From NCBI GenBank assembly GCA_030528145.1, contig JAUMZK010000001.1, positions 299,770 to 363,769 of the forward strand: a stretch of 64,000 bases of DNA, read 5' to 3'. The position numbers and the translations under genes were made by a program. Positions 36,487-45,708 of this stretch are shown one piece after another. The stretch is from Actinomycetaceae bacterium (GTDB lineage Bacteria; Actinomycetota; Actinomycetes; Actinomycetales; Actinomycetaceae). How positions within the stretch are numbered: the stretch's first letter is position 1; the number at the start of each line of letters is the position of its first letter. A model generated the notes under the pieces. The model did no database searches, had not been told where the DNA came from, and saw nothing but the letters and a program-made list of their open reading frames with translations.

Positions 36487-37748
36487 TCAACTTCCTTTTT
36501 GCGATTACCAACCACGGCTAAGGTCTTGCGTATCAAAGAGGGTTTGCGTGCCAATATCTGATAGGCGCCATTTTCACGTTTCGCACACGCCAGCATTACG
36601 CCCATGCCCATCAAACACGATAAGAGGGCGGAGCCACCGCTGGATATGAATGGTAACGGCACACCTATAACCGGTGAAATACCGACAACTACCGCAATGT
36701 TTATGAGGGCCTGAAATTCAATCCAAGCCAAAGTTCCATACGACAGGACGACCACCGGGTATTCTTTGCAACGACGCGCCAGTCGAACGAGGGCGATGGC
36801 AAGCAAAACGTACAACGTGATAACGCTGAGCGTGCCCACTAAACCAAATTCTTCCCCCAAAATAGCGAAAATAAAATCGGAATCTGCTTGCGGCAAAAAA
36901 TTCCATTTTTGCCGCGATGCACCTGGACCAACGCCCGTCAATCCGCCCGTACCAAGCCCCCATTTGGAGCGTATTTCTTGCATGTCTATGCCCTGGGCGT
37001 CCTTGGGCATAAACGGTAAAAACGTCAAAATGCGGGCACGGCGCGAGGGCGACCTGGCTACTAAAACCGCTACTAAAAATAATGCTGGCAACGTAATATG
37101 CCATATTTTTTTCGCAGGCAACCCGCACACAAACAACATTGCGAACGCAATTAATAAGAACACAATTGCGGTTCCCATATCGCGCCCCAGCAACACTACC
37201 GCAACTGATCCGCCCACCGGCAGCGCTAATTGTTTAGCCATGTCAGACCACGAATCAAAATCTACGCGGCGACGCCCCAGTAACGCCGCCAAGTAAATAA
37301 TCATGGCTAGTTTTAAAGGCTCCGATGGTTGAAACGAAAAACCGAATAAATAAATCCAGTTGCGGTTCCCACCAATGTTTGCACCGAAAGGCACCACCAA
37401 ACACTGTAAAACAATAGCCACTAGTAAAATGCCACGCGCAACCTTAAGGTTCAGTAACAACCTAATGTTCGCCCTCGACGCGACCCACATGCAAAAGAGA
37501 CCGACAATGCAATACGTAGCGGGCTTCAAAAATGTGATTAACGGTGCGTGTCGATTAGTAAGTCCCGAAATCGAGGAAGCCGAAAAAACCATCAGCAACC
37601 CGATACCCGCCAGCAACACGGTGACCACCAAAATCATGTAAAAAGTAATCACCGGATTGTGGTCTAGTTGGTAGCGTATTTCGCGACGCGTCTTTTCAAG
37701 GGTTTCATCAGCCGTAATGACGCGCACTTTCGGGACCAGTTTAGCCAT
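36483..37748 (-). CDS. ftsW: Septal peptidoglycan polymerase FtsW (SEDS family)
   Basis: A 421-residue, ten-TM SEDS glycosyltransferase that polymerises lipid II together with the FtsI transpeptidase. It has GGNRNWIYLFGFSFQPSEPLKLAM and the C-terminal family signature GVPLPFISSGGSALLSCLMG. The N-terminal cytoplasmic tail of about 30 residues is usual. It lies 2 bases after murD. Confidence 0.95.
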   Translation of the reverse strand: MAKLVPKVRVITADETLEKTRREIRYQLDHNPVITFYMILVVTVLLAGIGLLMVFSASSISGLTNRHAPLITFLKPATYCIVGLFCMWVASRANIRLLLNLKVARGILLVAIVLQCLVVPFGANIGGNRNWIYLFGFSFQPSEPLKLAMIIYLAALLGRRRVDFDSWSDMAKQLALPVGGSVAVVLLGRDMGTAIVFLLIAFAMLFVCGLPAKKIWHITLPALFLVAVLVARSPSRRARILTFLPFMPKDAQGIDMQEIRSKWGLGTGGLTGVGPGASRQKWNFLPQADSDFIFAILGEEFGLVGTLSVITLYVLLAIALVRLARRCKEYPVVVLSYGTLAWIEFQALINIAVVVGISPVIGVPLPFISSGGSALLSCLMGMGVMLACAKRENGAYQILARKPSLIRKTLAVVGNRKKEVE

Positions 37749-37750
37749 CG

Positions 37751-39166
37751 CTAATCGTCCTCTAAAGTTTTCACAGCCGCCACAAATTCGTCACCACGCA
37801 CCCGATAATTCGGGAACTGGTCCCAAGAGGCACACGCCGGAGCCAAAATTACGGTATCTCCAGGGCGCGATAAAGCCACGCATTCATGCACCACAGAATC
37901 CATAATGTTACTGGGAGGTTCGCATTCAACTACGGGCACGCCCGGCGCGAAATTGCGCAACGCACTTGCCAACGGACGTCGATCTTTACCGATGAGGACG
38001 ACCCCACGCAAAGTAGGTGCCACTGCCTGCACCAAGTCGTCAAAGCTCTGCCCCTTCGAATCGCCTCCCGCAATCCACACCACGGAACGTTCCCCCATCC
38101 CTAGCAGCGAAACCCGTGCAGCATGCGCATTAGTAGCCTTGGAATCGTTAATCCAAGTCAAATCCCGCGCCACAGCCACCACCTCGCGGCGGTGAGCCTC
38201 CGCAGTAAAACCACGTAGCCCCGCAGATACCGCCTCGCAATCTACCCCGACTGCTCGGGCCAAACCCGCTGCCGCCTGGGCATCAGCCAAAACAGGAGCC
38301 GTGATCTGTCCCCCAGCCAAATGCCGTAAATCCGCGAACGAAGCCAAAACACTGGCTTCATGCCACCGGTTCGGAACAAACGCGCGGTCCACAAGCAAGT
38401 CGTCTACTACCCCGATCTGTCCCACAGCCGGAGCCTGAAAATTCAGACCAATTGCGCGGGCGCCCTCGACAACATCCGCATTTTCCACCATCTGTGGCAC
38501 ATATTTTTCCTGCACTGGGAATAGGCACGCTTTCTGGGTGCGCTCGTAAACCAGAGCTTTATCTGCACGATAATTTTCCACGCTGCCATGCCAATCCAAA
38601 TGATCACTGGCAACATTCAAACACACCGCTGCCCAAGGCGAAATGGAACGATTCAAATGCAGTTGGAACGAGGACAGTTCCACTACCAGCGCGTCGTATC
38701 CTCCCTGAGCCGCACGCAAAACCACCGGTTCGCCCACGTTACCGACCGCGTAAGCATCCACCCCCCCAGTACGCAAAATTGCTTGCGTCATCTGCACGGT
38801 AGTAGTTTTCCCATTCGTACCCGTAACGCACAGCCACGGCGCACAGTCCTTGCGAGAATGCGCCAAGCGCCACGCCAGTTCAACTTCACCTACTATTTCA
38901 GCGCCACTTGCGCGAGCGCCCTCGAAAAGAGCAGAATCTGGCGCAACCCCCGGTGACATGACCACCTGGGTTACGTCCTTGTCTTGCAAATACTGTGCCA
39001 GATCCGCCGCATTTTTCGCCCAGTAGCGGTCAGTACCCGCAGGTAAGTCGGCACCTTCTAAGGCGTCCTCGGACCCATCGACACCCACCAAATGGTGTCC
39101 CAAAGTTGATAAAACTTCTGCCGCTGCCAGCCCGGAACGACCCAAACCAATAATTGCGGTATTCAT
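37751..39166 (-). CDS. murD: UDP-N-acetylmuramoylalanine-D-glutamate ligase (MurD)
   Basis: Adds D-Glu to UDP-MurNAc-L-Ala. The 471 residues carry GLGRSGLAAAEVL, the ATP loop VTGTNGKTTTVQMTQAIL, the central NDSKATNAHA and GGDSKGQSFDDL. The ATG at 39166 overlaps the mraY stop (ATGA) and is preferred to an in-frame start at 39184. Confidence 0.95.
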   Translation of the reverse strand: MNTAIIGLGRSGLAAAEVLSTLGHHLVGVDGSEDALEGADLPAGTDRYWAKNAADLAQYLQDKDVTQVVMSPGVAPDSALFEGARASGAEIVGEVELAWRLAHSRKDCAPWLCVTGTNGKTTTVQMTQAILRTGGVDAYAVGNVGEPVVLRAAQGGYDALVVELSSFQLHLNRSISPWAAVCLNVASDHLDWHGSVENYRADKALVYERTQKACLFPVQEKYVPQMVENADVVEGARAIGLNFQAPAVGQIGVVDDLLVDRAFVPNRWHEASVLASFADLRHLAGGQITAPVLADAQAAAGLARAVGVDCEAVSAGLRGFTAEAHRREVVAVARDLTWINDSKATNAHAARVSLLGMGERSVVWIAGGDSKGQSFDDLVQAVAPTLRGVVLIGKDRRPLASALRNFAPGVPVVECEPPSNIMDSVVHECVALSRPGDTVILAPACASWDQFPNYRVRGDEFVAAVKTLEDD

Positions 39167-40257
39167 CGGATAGCCGCCACCCATTCACCATAAAAAAGCA
39201 TGATTCCTAAAATGCCGAACAACCCGGCAATAATCCAAAAACGAACTACAACAGTGACTTCATTCCAACCCAATAATTCAAAATGGTGGTGCAACGGCGC
39301 CATTTTGAAAACGCGTTTACCAGTCATTTTAAAGCAACTCACTTGAATGACATCCGACAACACAATCATTACGAAAAGACCACCAATAACAATTGCCAAC
39401 AGTTCAGTGCGCGTCAAAATAGAAATTCCCGCAAACGCGCCCCCCAAAGCCAAAGAGCCGGTATCGCCCATGAAAATTTGTGCCGGGGAAGTATTCCACC
39501 ACAAGAACCCGAAGCACGCACCCACAATTGCTGCCGCAATAACCGCAACATCCCGCGGATCACGAACATGGTAGCAAGCAATCTGGTTCACACTGACGCT
39601 GGCACCACACTTTTGGTAAAGCTGCCATACCGCCACAATCACGTAAGAACCAAAAGCAAACAAAGACGCACCAGTTGCCAATCCATCCAAACCATCAGTC
39701 AAATTAACGCCATTGGACCAGGCCGCAACAATAAAATTCACCCACACCACAAAAAGGATCAAAGTAATAATGCCGCCGCCAAAAAATACCAACGACAGGC
39801 GGGTATCGCGAACCAAAGAAATAGCGTAAGAACCGGGAGTCAGCCCGTCGCTGTCTGCAAACATGGCGGCGCCAATAGCAAATAAAGTGCCCACCAAAAC
39901 TTGACCAACAATTTTCGCCGTCGCATTCAGACCCAAAGAACGCTGATGCGAAATTTTAATGTAATCGTCTAAAAAGCCAATAAGCCCCAATCCCGCAAAC
40001 AAGAACACCAACAACCATGCCGAAGCCGACGGGAGGCGACCGAGCGTCACCCACGACACCAACCAGCCCACTAAAGTAGCACCAATTATGATAATGCCAC
40101 CCATAGTAGGAGTTCCGCGTTTCGTAAAGTGCGCAGTAGGACCATCTTGGCGAATAAACTGCCCGTATTCACGGGCGCGCAACAGCCGAATTAACAGCGG
40201 CGTACCCACCAGTGAAACCACCAAAGCGACACCACAGGCGCTAATAATTGCGAACAC
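39163..40257 (-). CDS. mraY: Phospho-MurNAc-pentapeptide transferase (MraY)
   Basis: A membrane enzyme that makes lipid I from undecaprenyl phosphate and UDP-MurNAc-pentapeptide. The 364 residues have about ten TM segments and the motifs DGPTAHFTKRGTPTMGG, the Asp-rich GLIGFLDDYIKI, NLTDGLDGLA and the C-terminal APLHHHFELLGW. It directly abuts murF. Confidence 0.97.
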   Translation of the reverse strand: MFAIISACGVALVVSLVGTPLLIRLLRAREYGQFIRQDGPTAHFTKRGTPTMGGIIIIGATLVGWLVSWVTLGRLPSASAWLLVFLFAGLGLIGFLDDYIKISHQRSLGLNATAKIVGQVLVGTLFAIGAAMFADSDGLTPGSYAISLVRDTRLSLVFFGGGIITLILFVVWVNFIVAAWSNGVNLTDGLDGLATGASLFAFGSYVIVAVWQLYQKCGASVSVNQIACYHVRDPRDVAVIAAAIVGACFGFLWWNTSPAQIFMGDTGSLALGGAFAGISILTRTELLAIVIGGLFVMIVLSDVIQVSCFKMTGKRVFKMAPLHHHFELLGWNEVTVVVRFWIIAGLFGILGIMLFYGEWVAAIR

Positions 40258-41640
40258 TTAGTCCCCTTCCGTAAACAAATCAGCCAAGTGCCACACGCCT
40301 GACCCATTCGAACCTTTAAACAGTGCGGTGTCGGTTGGTTTAATCGTATTCTCAACCAGGCTACTGGCTTCCTGCCAGGTTTCAAACCAATGCGTTTCGG
40401 CGTGCCCCGAAACCGCGTCGGTTGCAAATTTCATATCTGCGCCCACCCCCACAAATATGCTCACACCTGCGGCAAGAACTGCCTGCCCAATACCGGCGTG
40501 AATTTGCGGACTATCTGGCCCTAATTCCAACATTTGCCCCAGCACCGCCACTTTTCGTTTTGGTGCCATTCTTTCGAGGGCGCTAAGTGCCGCCATCATG
40601 GAGTCTGGGTTCGCGTTATACGCGTCATCGATTATAGTTGCGCCACGTACCTTCTTTACCGCCATACGGTGAGGCGACTTCGCCTCCAAACCCGCAATAG
40701 CACGGCAGGCACGCCTAAAATCTATGCCTCCCACAATCGCTGCACCCAACGCCGCCAACGCGTTAGTGACGTGGTGGACGCCCACCAAACCCAAGTGAAT
40801 ATGTTCGCGTTCGCCCTCAAAATTAGCCACAAACTGAGCCTTGCCTAAATCATCTACCTGAATATCACTAGCCCACAAATCCGCAGAAGAATGCTTACCA
40901 AACCAGAACGGATTAGCTGTTTTTGCTGCCATTTGCGCAACCAACGGATCGTCCGCATTCAGTACCGCCCGCCCTGCTTCAGTAATGCCATCGAGCAACT
41001 CGGACTTTGCGCACGCAACGTCCTCAATGGTACCAAAGCCGCCCAAATGCGCCCTGCCTACCATCAGCTCTACAGCCACATCCACCGGCGCAATACCAGT
41101 CAAATACTGCAAATGTCCCGGCCCGGAAGCTCCCATTTCTAAAACCAGATAGCGTGTTTGCGGGCGGGCACTAAAAATGGTGCGCGGCAAACCGACCTCG
41201 TTGTTAAACGACCCCACCGGGGACACTGCGGGGGCGCAAGCGTCACAAATTGCCCACAGCAGATCTTTCGTAGTAGTTTTTCCCGCCGAACCCGTAATGC
41301 CAAAAACCGTCAAATGGTCCCGCAAAGTCCCTAAATACCAGCGCGCCAAATCTCCATAGGCGACGGTGACTTCGGGAACCTCAATGACTCCGATGCGCCC
41401 ACCGGCAATCCGCCTCGCTTTTTCTGCGTTTTGGGTAACAACCGCAGCGACTTTGCCACTAATCGCCCCCTCCAGAAAATCTAAACCGTCATTTTCTGCG
41501 CCAATTCGGGCAAAAAATAGTCCCCCAGCGGGAGCCTCCCGAGAATCAGTAGTGGCATCTAGGACCGACACCGGGTCCTGTAGATTGCCCTCAATTAAAG
41601 TGCCGGAAATTATTCTGGCAACTTCGCGCAAAGTAGTCAT
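40258..41640 (-). CDS. murF: UDP-MurNAc-tripeptide D-alanyl-D-alanine ligase (MurF)
   Basis: Adds D-Ala-D-Ala to complete the muramyl pentapeptide. The 460 residues contain the ATP loop GITGSAGKTTTKDLL, SFNNEVGLPRTI, the DDAYNANPDSMMAAL signature and the end LFKGSNGSGVWHL. murE would normally stand just upstream but is absent; ftsI precedes at 42 bases. TAGAAT lies seven bases before the ATG, suggesting a leaderless start. Confidence 0.95.
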   Translation of the reverse strand: MTTLREVARIISGTLIEGNLQDPVSVLDATTDSREAPAGGLFFARIGAENDGLDFLEGAISGKVAAVVTQNAEKARRIAGGRIGVIEVPEVTVAYGDLARWYLGTLRDHLTVFGITGSAGKTTTKDLLWAICDACAPAVSPVGSFNNEVGLPRTIFSARPQTRYLVLEMGASGPGHLQYLTGIAPVDVAVELMVGRAHLGGFGTIEDVACAKSELLDGITEAGRAVLNADDPLVAQMAAKTANPFWFGKHSSADLWASDIQVDDLGKAQFVANFEGEREHIHLGLVGVHHVTNALAALGAAIVGGIDFRRACRAIAGLEAKSPHRMAVKKVRGATIIDDAYNANPDSMMAALSALERMAPKRKVAVLGQMLELGPDSPQIHAGIGQAVLAAGVSIFVGVGADMKFATDAVSGHAETHWFETWQEASSLVENTIKPTDTALFKGSNGSGVWHLADLFTEGD

Positions 41641-41653
41641 GATTTTGATTCTA
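41641..41653 (-). promoter_or_regulatory. Candidate leaderless -10 element of murF
   Basis: In the 42-base gap between ftsI and murF the leftward strand reads TAGAAT, seven bases, ATG, the same spacing and hexamer as before dnaE. It would give murF and the genes after it an internal promoter at the place where murE is missing. Confidence 0.5.
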
Positions 41654-41682
41654 CGTCCCCTCTAGCTGAAGTCAGAAAGCGC

Positions 41683-43446
41683 CTACTTCGGTTGCAGGGG
41701 GTAGAGTTTGGGCGTGGTAGTTGAAGGTTTAACCCCTAACATACGCATTGCGGCTCCCGTCACATCGCTGAATACCGGGGCCGCAATAGTACCCCCATAA
41801 ATGTCGGTGCGCGGCCGGTAGACGACGACCGTCACCGCTACCTTTGGGTCTTCTGCAGGGGCGGCGCCCACGAACGACGCCACAGTCCCGCCCCCACTGC
41901 CCAAAATTTCCGTAGTACCGGTCTTGCCAAACGTGCGGTAACCGGGCACAGCCGCCAGTTTCGCAGTACCGTCCGAAGTAGTGACCGACTCTAGCATGCG
42001 CACCAGCGTTGCCGCTGTATCTGGGGACATTGCGCGCAGGGGTTGGGAAGGTTTTACTTCGTGTACTTTTCCACTTTTGTCAGTCCACCGTTCGACTATG
42101 TGGGGGGGAACGCGCAAACCATTGTTCGCAACGGTAGACATTAGTCCAGATATTTGTATGGGGGAAGCCGCCATGCCCTGTCCGAACATGGTTGTGTATC
42201 GTTGCCGACCGTCCCAATCTTGGGGTTTTTGAAGCAGACCAGCGGTTTCGCCGGGCAGTTCAATGTTCGTTTTTGCGCCCAGCCCCAGTTTCAGCATCAT
42301 GTCGTAGCGGTCTTCGTCCTTAACCCTGTCGCCGATTTGCACGGTACCAGTGTTGGAAGATTCCGCCAAAATACCGTTAGCCGTCATAGTCATGTTGCCG
42401 TGTTCGTGCGAATCTTGAAATTCTTGCCCATTGGGCATGCGAATCTTGTATGGCATGGGTACCACTGATGTGGGGGTTATTTTGTTTTTTTCGAGGGCGG
42501 TAGCGAACGTTATTATTTTGCCGGTAGAGCCGGGTTCATACACTGATTGCACAATCCGCGAATTCATAGAGTTATTGTCGTCGCGGGCTTTCAAGGGGGT
42601 GACGGCGCCAGAATCGGCAAGGGCAAGGATGCGTCCAGTGGCGACTTCTTGAACTATTACTGCCCCCCATTGCGCACCTGAGTCTTTGACTGAACGGTCT
42701 ATGCGTTCTTGAGCGAACTGGTTGAGGTCGGCATCAATTGTCAGTTGCACCGTTTTGCCTGGCTGTGCGGGTACAGTACGGTCCCTTCCATCTGGTATCA
42801 CCTGACCTGTGGGTGATATTTCTTTTGTTGTTTCGCCACTGATACCCGCCAAAATAGTGTCCCAAGTAAATTCGATACCCGCGACCCCTTTATTTTCGCC
42901 GTTAACATACCCCACCACGTTCGCGGCCGTAGTTCCGGCAGGGTATGCGCGCGACGTGGTACTTTCACTGGTGATACCCTCGATTTGCAGCGCCCGGACT
43001 TTTCGCCACGTTTGCGGAGAAACCTGTTTTGCCAGCACCACGTAACCGGTATCCCCGATCAGTTTGCCACCCAATTCTGCAGGATCTACCCGCAAAATCG
43101 GTGCCAACTGTTTTGCCGCCATGGTTGCCCCCGAACGTGATAGGTCCAGTTTTCCTTCCTTGTCAGGGCGGTAATTGCGAATTTGGAAAGGGTTGGCAAC
43201 TATGTTGTAGCGTTCTACTGAGGTCGCCAAAACAGTTCCGCGCGAATCTATGATTTGCCCCCGCTCGGCTTGGATAGGTACGGTTATCGTCCTCATACTG
43301 GCAGCTTTCGCCGCTAAATCCGGTCCGTCAATGACCTGAATTTTCACCAAGGAAAGTGCGCAAACTGCGAAACCCACCAAAATGAAAGCAACCAGTTTTC
43401 GTGGTCTGCTGATCTGACCGAAAAATTTTTTCAAGCGCGCAAACAA
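41683..43446 (-). CDS. ftsI: Septal transpeptidase FtsI / penicillin-binding protein 3
   Basis: A class B PBP that cross-links septal peptidoglycan with FtsW. The 587 residues have a short cytoplasmic N-terminus, one TM segment (KLVAFILVGFAVCALSLVKI), a dimerisation domain, and a transpeptidase domain with STGK (active-site Ser in YEPGSTGK), SSN (AESSNTG) and KTGT (FGKTGTTEI). Length fits actinobacterial FtsI. It follows the ftsL-like gene by 8 bases. Confidence 0.95.
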   Translation of the reverse strand: MFARLKKFFGQISRPRKLVAFILVGFAVCALSLVKIQVIDGPDLAAKAASMRTITVPIQAERGQIIDSRGTVLATSVERYNIVANPFQIRNYRPDKEGKLDLSRSGATMAAKQLAPILRVDPAELGGKLIGDTGYVVLAKQVSPQTWRKVRALQIEGITSESTTSRAYPAGTTAANVVGYVNGENKGVAGIEFTWDTILAGISGETTKEISPTGQVIPDGRDRTVPAQPGKTVQLTIDADLNQFAQERIDRSVKDSGAQWGAVIVQEVATGRILALADSGAVTPLKARDDNNSMNSRIVQSVYEPGSTGKIITFATALEKNKITPTSVVPMPYKIRMPNGQEFQDSHEHGNMTMTANGILAESSNTGTVQIGDRVKDEDRYDMMLKLGLGAKTNIELPGETAGLLQKPQDWDGRQRYTTMFGQGMAASPIQISGLMSTVANNGLRVPPHIVERWTDKSGKVHEVKPSQPLRAMSPDTAATLVRMLESVTTSDGTAKLAAVPGYRTFGKTGTTEILGSGGGTVASFVGAAPAEDPKVAVTVVVYRPRTDIYGGTIAAPVFSDVTGAAMRMLGVKPSTTTPKLYPLQPK

Positions 43447-43454
43447 AGCTCCAC

Positions 43455-43844
43455 CTACTTGGCGGGTGAACCGCCCTCGATTTTGCGCGACTTCAACGTA
43501 ATATAACCGGGATTAGTGGCAGGAACCATCTGATGTTTATCCGCGAAACGCCGCAATGACTCGGGCGAAGAAACGGACTGCACTTTCACTAACAAGTCCT
43601 CATTTTCTTGCGTCAACTTGTCCAACTGCACTTGGTCATCGCGCATAGAAAAAGACAGCTCCGCACGCACAGTGTTCAGCACCAGGGGCGCACCAATGAA
43701 CCCAGCCAACGCAATAATGACAATCAGCCCCACCGATACCGTAGAACGCGTCGGCCCGTGGTCTTCTACAACAGACAGTACCGGGCGCACAGACTTGCGC
43801 TCGGTTTTTGCCGGACGCGGACGTGACAATGCTGCTTGGCTCAT
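43455..43844 (-). CDS. ftsL: FtsL-like divisome protein
   Basis: A 129-residue bitopic protein with a basic cytoplasmic part, one TM helix (VGLIVIIALAGFIGAPLVL, about residues 38-56) and a short coiled coil (DDQVQLDKLTQENEDLLVKV). FtsL sequences diverge quickly; position between rsmH and ftsI and the layout support the call. It overlaps rsmH by 4 bases. Confidence 0.8.
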   Translation of the reverse strand: MSQAALSRPRPAKTERKSVRPVLSVVEDHGPTRSTVSVGLIVIIALAGFIGAPLVLNTVRAELSFSMRDDQVQLDKLTQENEDLLVKVQSVSSPESLRRFADKHQMVPATNPGYITLKSRKIEGGSPAK

Positions 43845-44782
43845 TGGTTTTCACTTTCTAAGCAAATCCGTTCCACCGCACGCAAGCGCACGGGTGCAGA
43901 ACGAGGATTGTCCTCCTGTTCCGCCGCAGAAGCGCGCTCAGCGCCACTAGTTAGCAAAGAAAACTTGGGTTTTAGATGCTCAGGCACCACCGGCACACCA
44001 CTGGGCACGTTCGCAGTGGTAGCCTTCCGGAAAATCGCCTTGACCATACGGTCTTCCAAAGACTGGTAGCTTTCCACAACCATGCGTCCTCGAACTGGCA
44101 ACACTGCCAAAGCCGCCGGTAAAGCCCGTTCCAAAATATCTAATTCATGGTTCACCGCCACGCGCAAAGCCTGAAAAGTACGTTTAGCCGGATTCCCACC
44201 GCGCCTGCGCGCCGCCGCCGGAATGGACTGGCGAACTACTTCTACTAGTTGCCCCGACCGCATTACCGGGTCAGTATCGCGACGCGCCACCAGGCGGGAA
44301 ACAATCTGTTTAGCGAATTTTTCCTCGCCGTACACGCGCAAAATGCGCACTAATTCAGCGGGATCGGCGGTAGCAATCAATTGCGCTGCGCTGATTCCAG
44401 TAGTGGGATCCATACGCATGTCCAACGCGGTGTCCCGCGAATACGCAAATCCCCTATCGTCCTCGTCAAGTTGGTAGGACGACACCCCTAAATCCATGAG
44501 GACGACGCGCACGTTCCGTCCCACCGCCACGTCCTCAATTTCGTCATAAGTCGTGTGAACCGCAGTGAAACGGTTGCCAAAATCCGCCAGACGCGCAGAT
44601 GCTAAAGCAATAGCCTGTGGATCCCTGTCAATGCCCACCACTTGCACGTCTGGAAAACGTTGCAATATAGCCTGACTGTGTCCCCCCATGCCAACAGTCG
44701 CATCAATAACAACGCCCCCGCCATCCAGCGCAGGCGCCATCAAGTCGAGGCAGCGCGAGAGCAAGACAGGGACGTGTCGCAC
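43841..44782 (-). CDS. rsmH: 16S rRNA (cytosine-1402-N4)-methyltransferase (RsmH)
   Basis: Methylates the P-site region of 16S rRNA with SAM. The 313 residues begin RHVPVLLSRCLDLMAP and have the SAM motif DATVGMGGHSQAIL, MDLGVSSYQLD and the C-terminal RGRMVVESYQSLEDRMVK. It starts with GTG (GGGAAGG upstream), 90 bases after mraZ; that gap can form a CCCGG...CCGGG hairpin. Confidence 0.96.
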   Translation of the reverse strand: MRHVPVLLSRCLDLMAPALDGGGVVIDATVGMGGHSQAILQRFPDVQVVGIDRDPQAIALASARLADFGNRFTAVHTTYDEIEDVAVGRNVRVVLMDLGVSSYQLDEDDRGFAYSRDTALDMRMDPTTGISAAQLIATADPAELVRILRVYGEEKFAKQIVSRLVARRDTDPVMRSGQLVEVVRQSIPAAARRRGGNPAKRTFQALRVAVNHELDILERALPAALAVLPVRGRMVVESYQSLEDRMVKAIFRKATTANVPSGVPVVPEHLKPKFSLLTSGAERASAAEQEDNPRSAPVRLRAVERICLESENQ

Positions 44783-44872
44783 TAAATAACCTTCCCGGTA
44801 AGGAACCGGGATTCCCTCCGCTATCTGCTGCCGGGGAAGTGACCTCAGATCGGAAGGATACCCGAACCCTAC

Positions 44873-45304
44873 CTAAAACAATCCAGGAATGACTTCCTCA
44901 GCGGTATCCGAGAAAGCTTGTTCGTTACCTTCTAGGTATTGTTGCCAAGCAGCACGCGACCAAATCTCTACTCGCGAACCCGCCCCAATGACGGCGAGAT
45001 CCCGAGAAAGACCCGCATACTGTCGCAACGACACCGGAATTGTGATGCGACCCTGCTTATCCGGCTTGTCATCAAGCGCACCAGAGAGCATCACTCGGAT
45101 GAAATCACGGGCCTGCTTGCTGGCAAGCGGTGCCCGTCTTAATTCCTGGTACATCCGAGCGAATTCCTCCTGCGGAAAAACATAGAGGCATCGGTCCTGA
45201 CCGCGAGTTATTACCAACCCGTCAGCCAGATCGTCACGGTACTTAGAAGGCAAAATGAGGCGTCCCTTGTCATCGAGCTTTGGCTCGTATGTCCCAAGAA
45301 ACAT
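44873..45304 (-). CDS. mraZ: Transcriptional regulator MraZ
   Basis: An AbrB-like DNA-binding protein that controls the dcw cluster, 143 residues with two MraZ domains, starting [19 protein letters not shown] and repeating [12 protein letters not shown] in the second. The ATG at 45304 with TAGGAG upstream is preferred to 45331. Three TGGNG-type repeats lie 22-47 bases upstream, so it can regulate its own operon. Confidence 0.95.
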   Translation of the reverse strand: MFLGTYEPKLDDKGRLILPSKYRDDLADGLVITRGQDRCLYVFPQEEFARMYQELRRAPLASKQARDFIRVMLSGALDDKPDKQGRITIPVSLRQYAGLSRDLAVIGAGSRVEIWSRAAWQQYLEGNEQAFSDTAEEVIPGLF

Positions 45305-45708
45305 TTGCGCTCCTAAAACCGTTGTCTCCACTTTACCCCACTTTGCCCCACCTGTCTCTAATTATTAGCTTTCTTCGGCTTAAATATTTCTAAAAATGCA
45401 GTATTTGCCTGCACAAATACAAAGTGGTGCAATGTGGAGTGTTATTTTCAGCGTAAGTTTTCCTCAAAGAAAACGTGCCACGCCAGAAGATATCGCGTCT
45501 CGGCAGTACCTAAAGTGAATGCGAGGACAAGGTAGCCATAGATGTGAGGCTACAAAGTTATACGCTCTCGCAAATAGTTATTCGACCGGTATTGGTCCAG
45601 AAAATGGGGAAAGTCCGTTGGCAGCAACAAAAACACACAAAATGTGGGCACTCCCCCCACAAAAGTAACTTGACTTAGCCGCCAGTATTTTTCGAGGACG
45701 CCGCCCGG
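45305..45708. other. Regulatory region upstream of mraZ (404 bp)
   Basis: The mraZ-proximal part holds the MraZ operator (45326-45351) and an AT-rich stretch (about 45358-45410) with TAATAAT as a possible -10. Farther out are a GTAGCC...GGCTAC inverted repeat near 45533-45555 and a GTGGG/CCCAC hairpin near 45635-45662 that may end the DUF3040 gene. No coding sequence is evident. Confidence 0.55.
45326..45351 (-). promoter_or_regulatory. MraZ operator: three TGGRG repeats with 10-base period
   Basis: Reading toward mraZ: GTGGGGCAAA, GTGGGGTAAA, GTGGAG. The core TGGGG / TGGGG / TGGAG repeats with 5-base spacers, matching the known MraZ box (TGGGN repeated with N5). It lies 22-47 bases before the mraZ start, where binding would block transcription of the division cluster. 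Confidence 0.85.

Noticed and set aside
39283..39885. Rightward 200-codon open frame rich in Asn, Gln and Arg
   Set aside because: Antisense to mraY; its composition is the mirror of hydrophobic membrane-helix codons.
45533..45555. GTAGCC...GGCTAC inverted repeat upstream of mraZ as a tRNA arm or operator
   Set aside because: Only six base pairs with no supporting tRNA structure and no second copy; left as part of the non-coding region.
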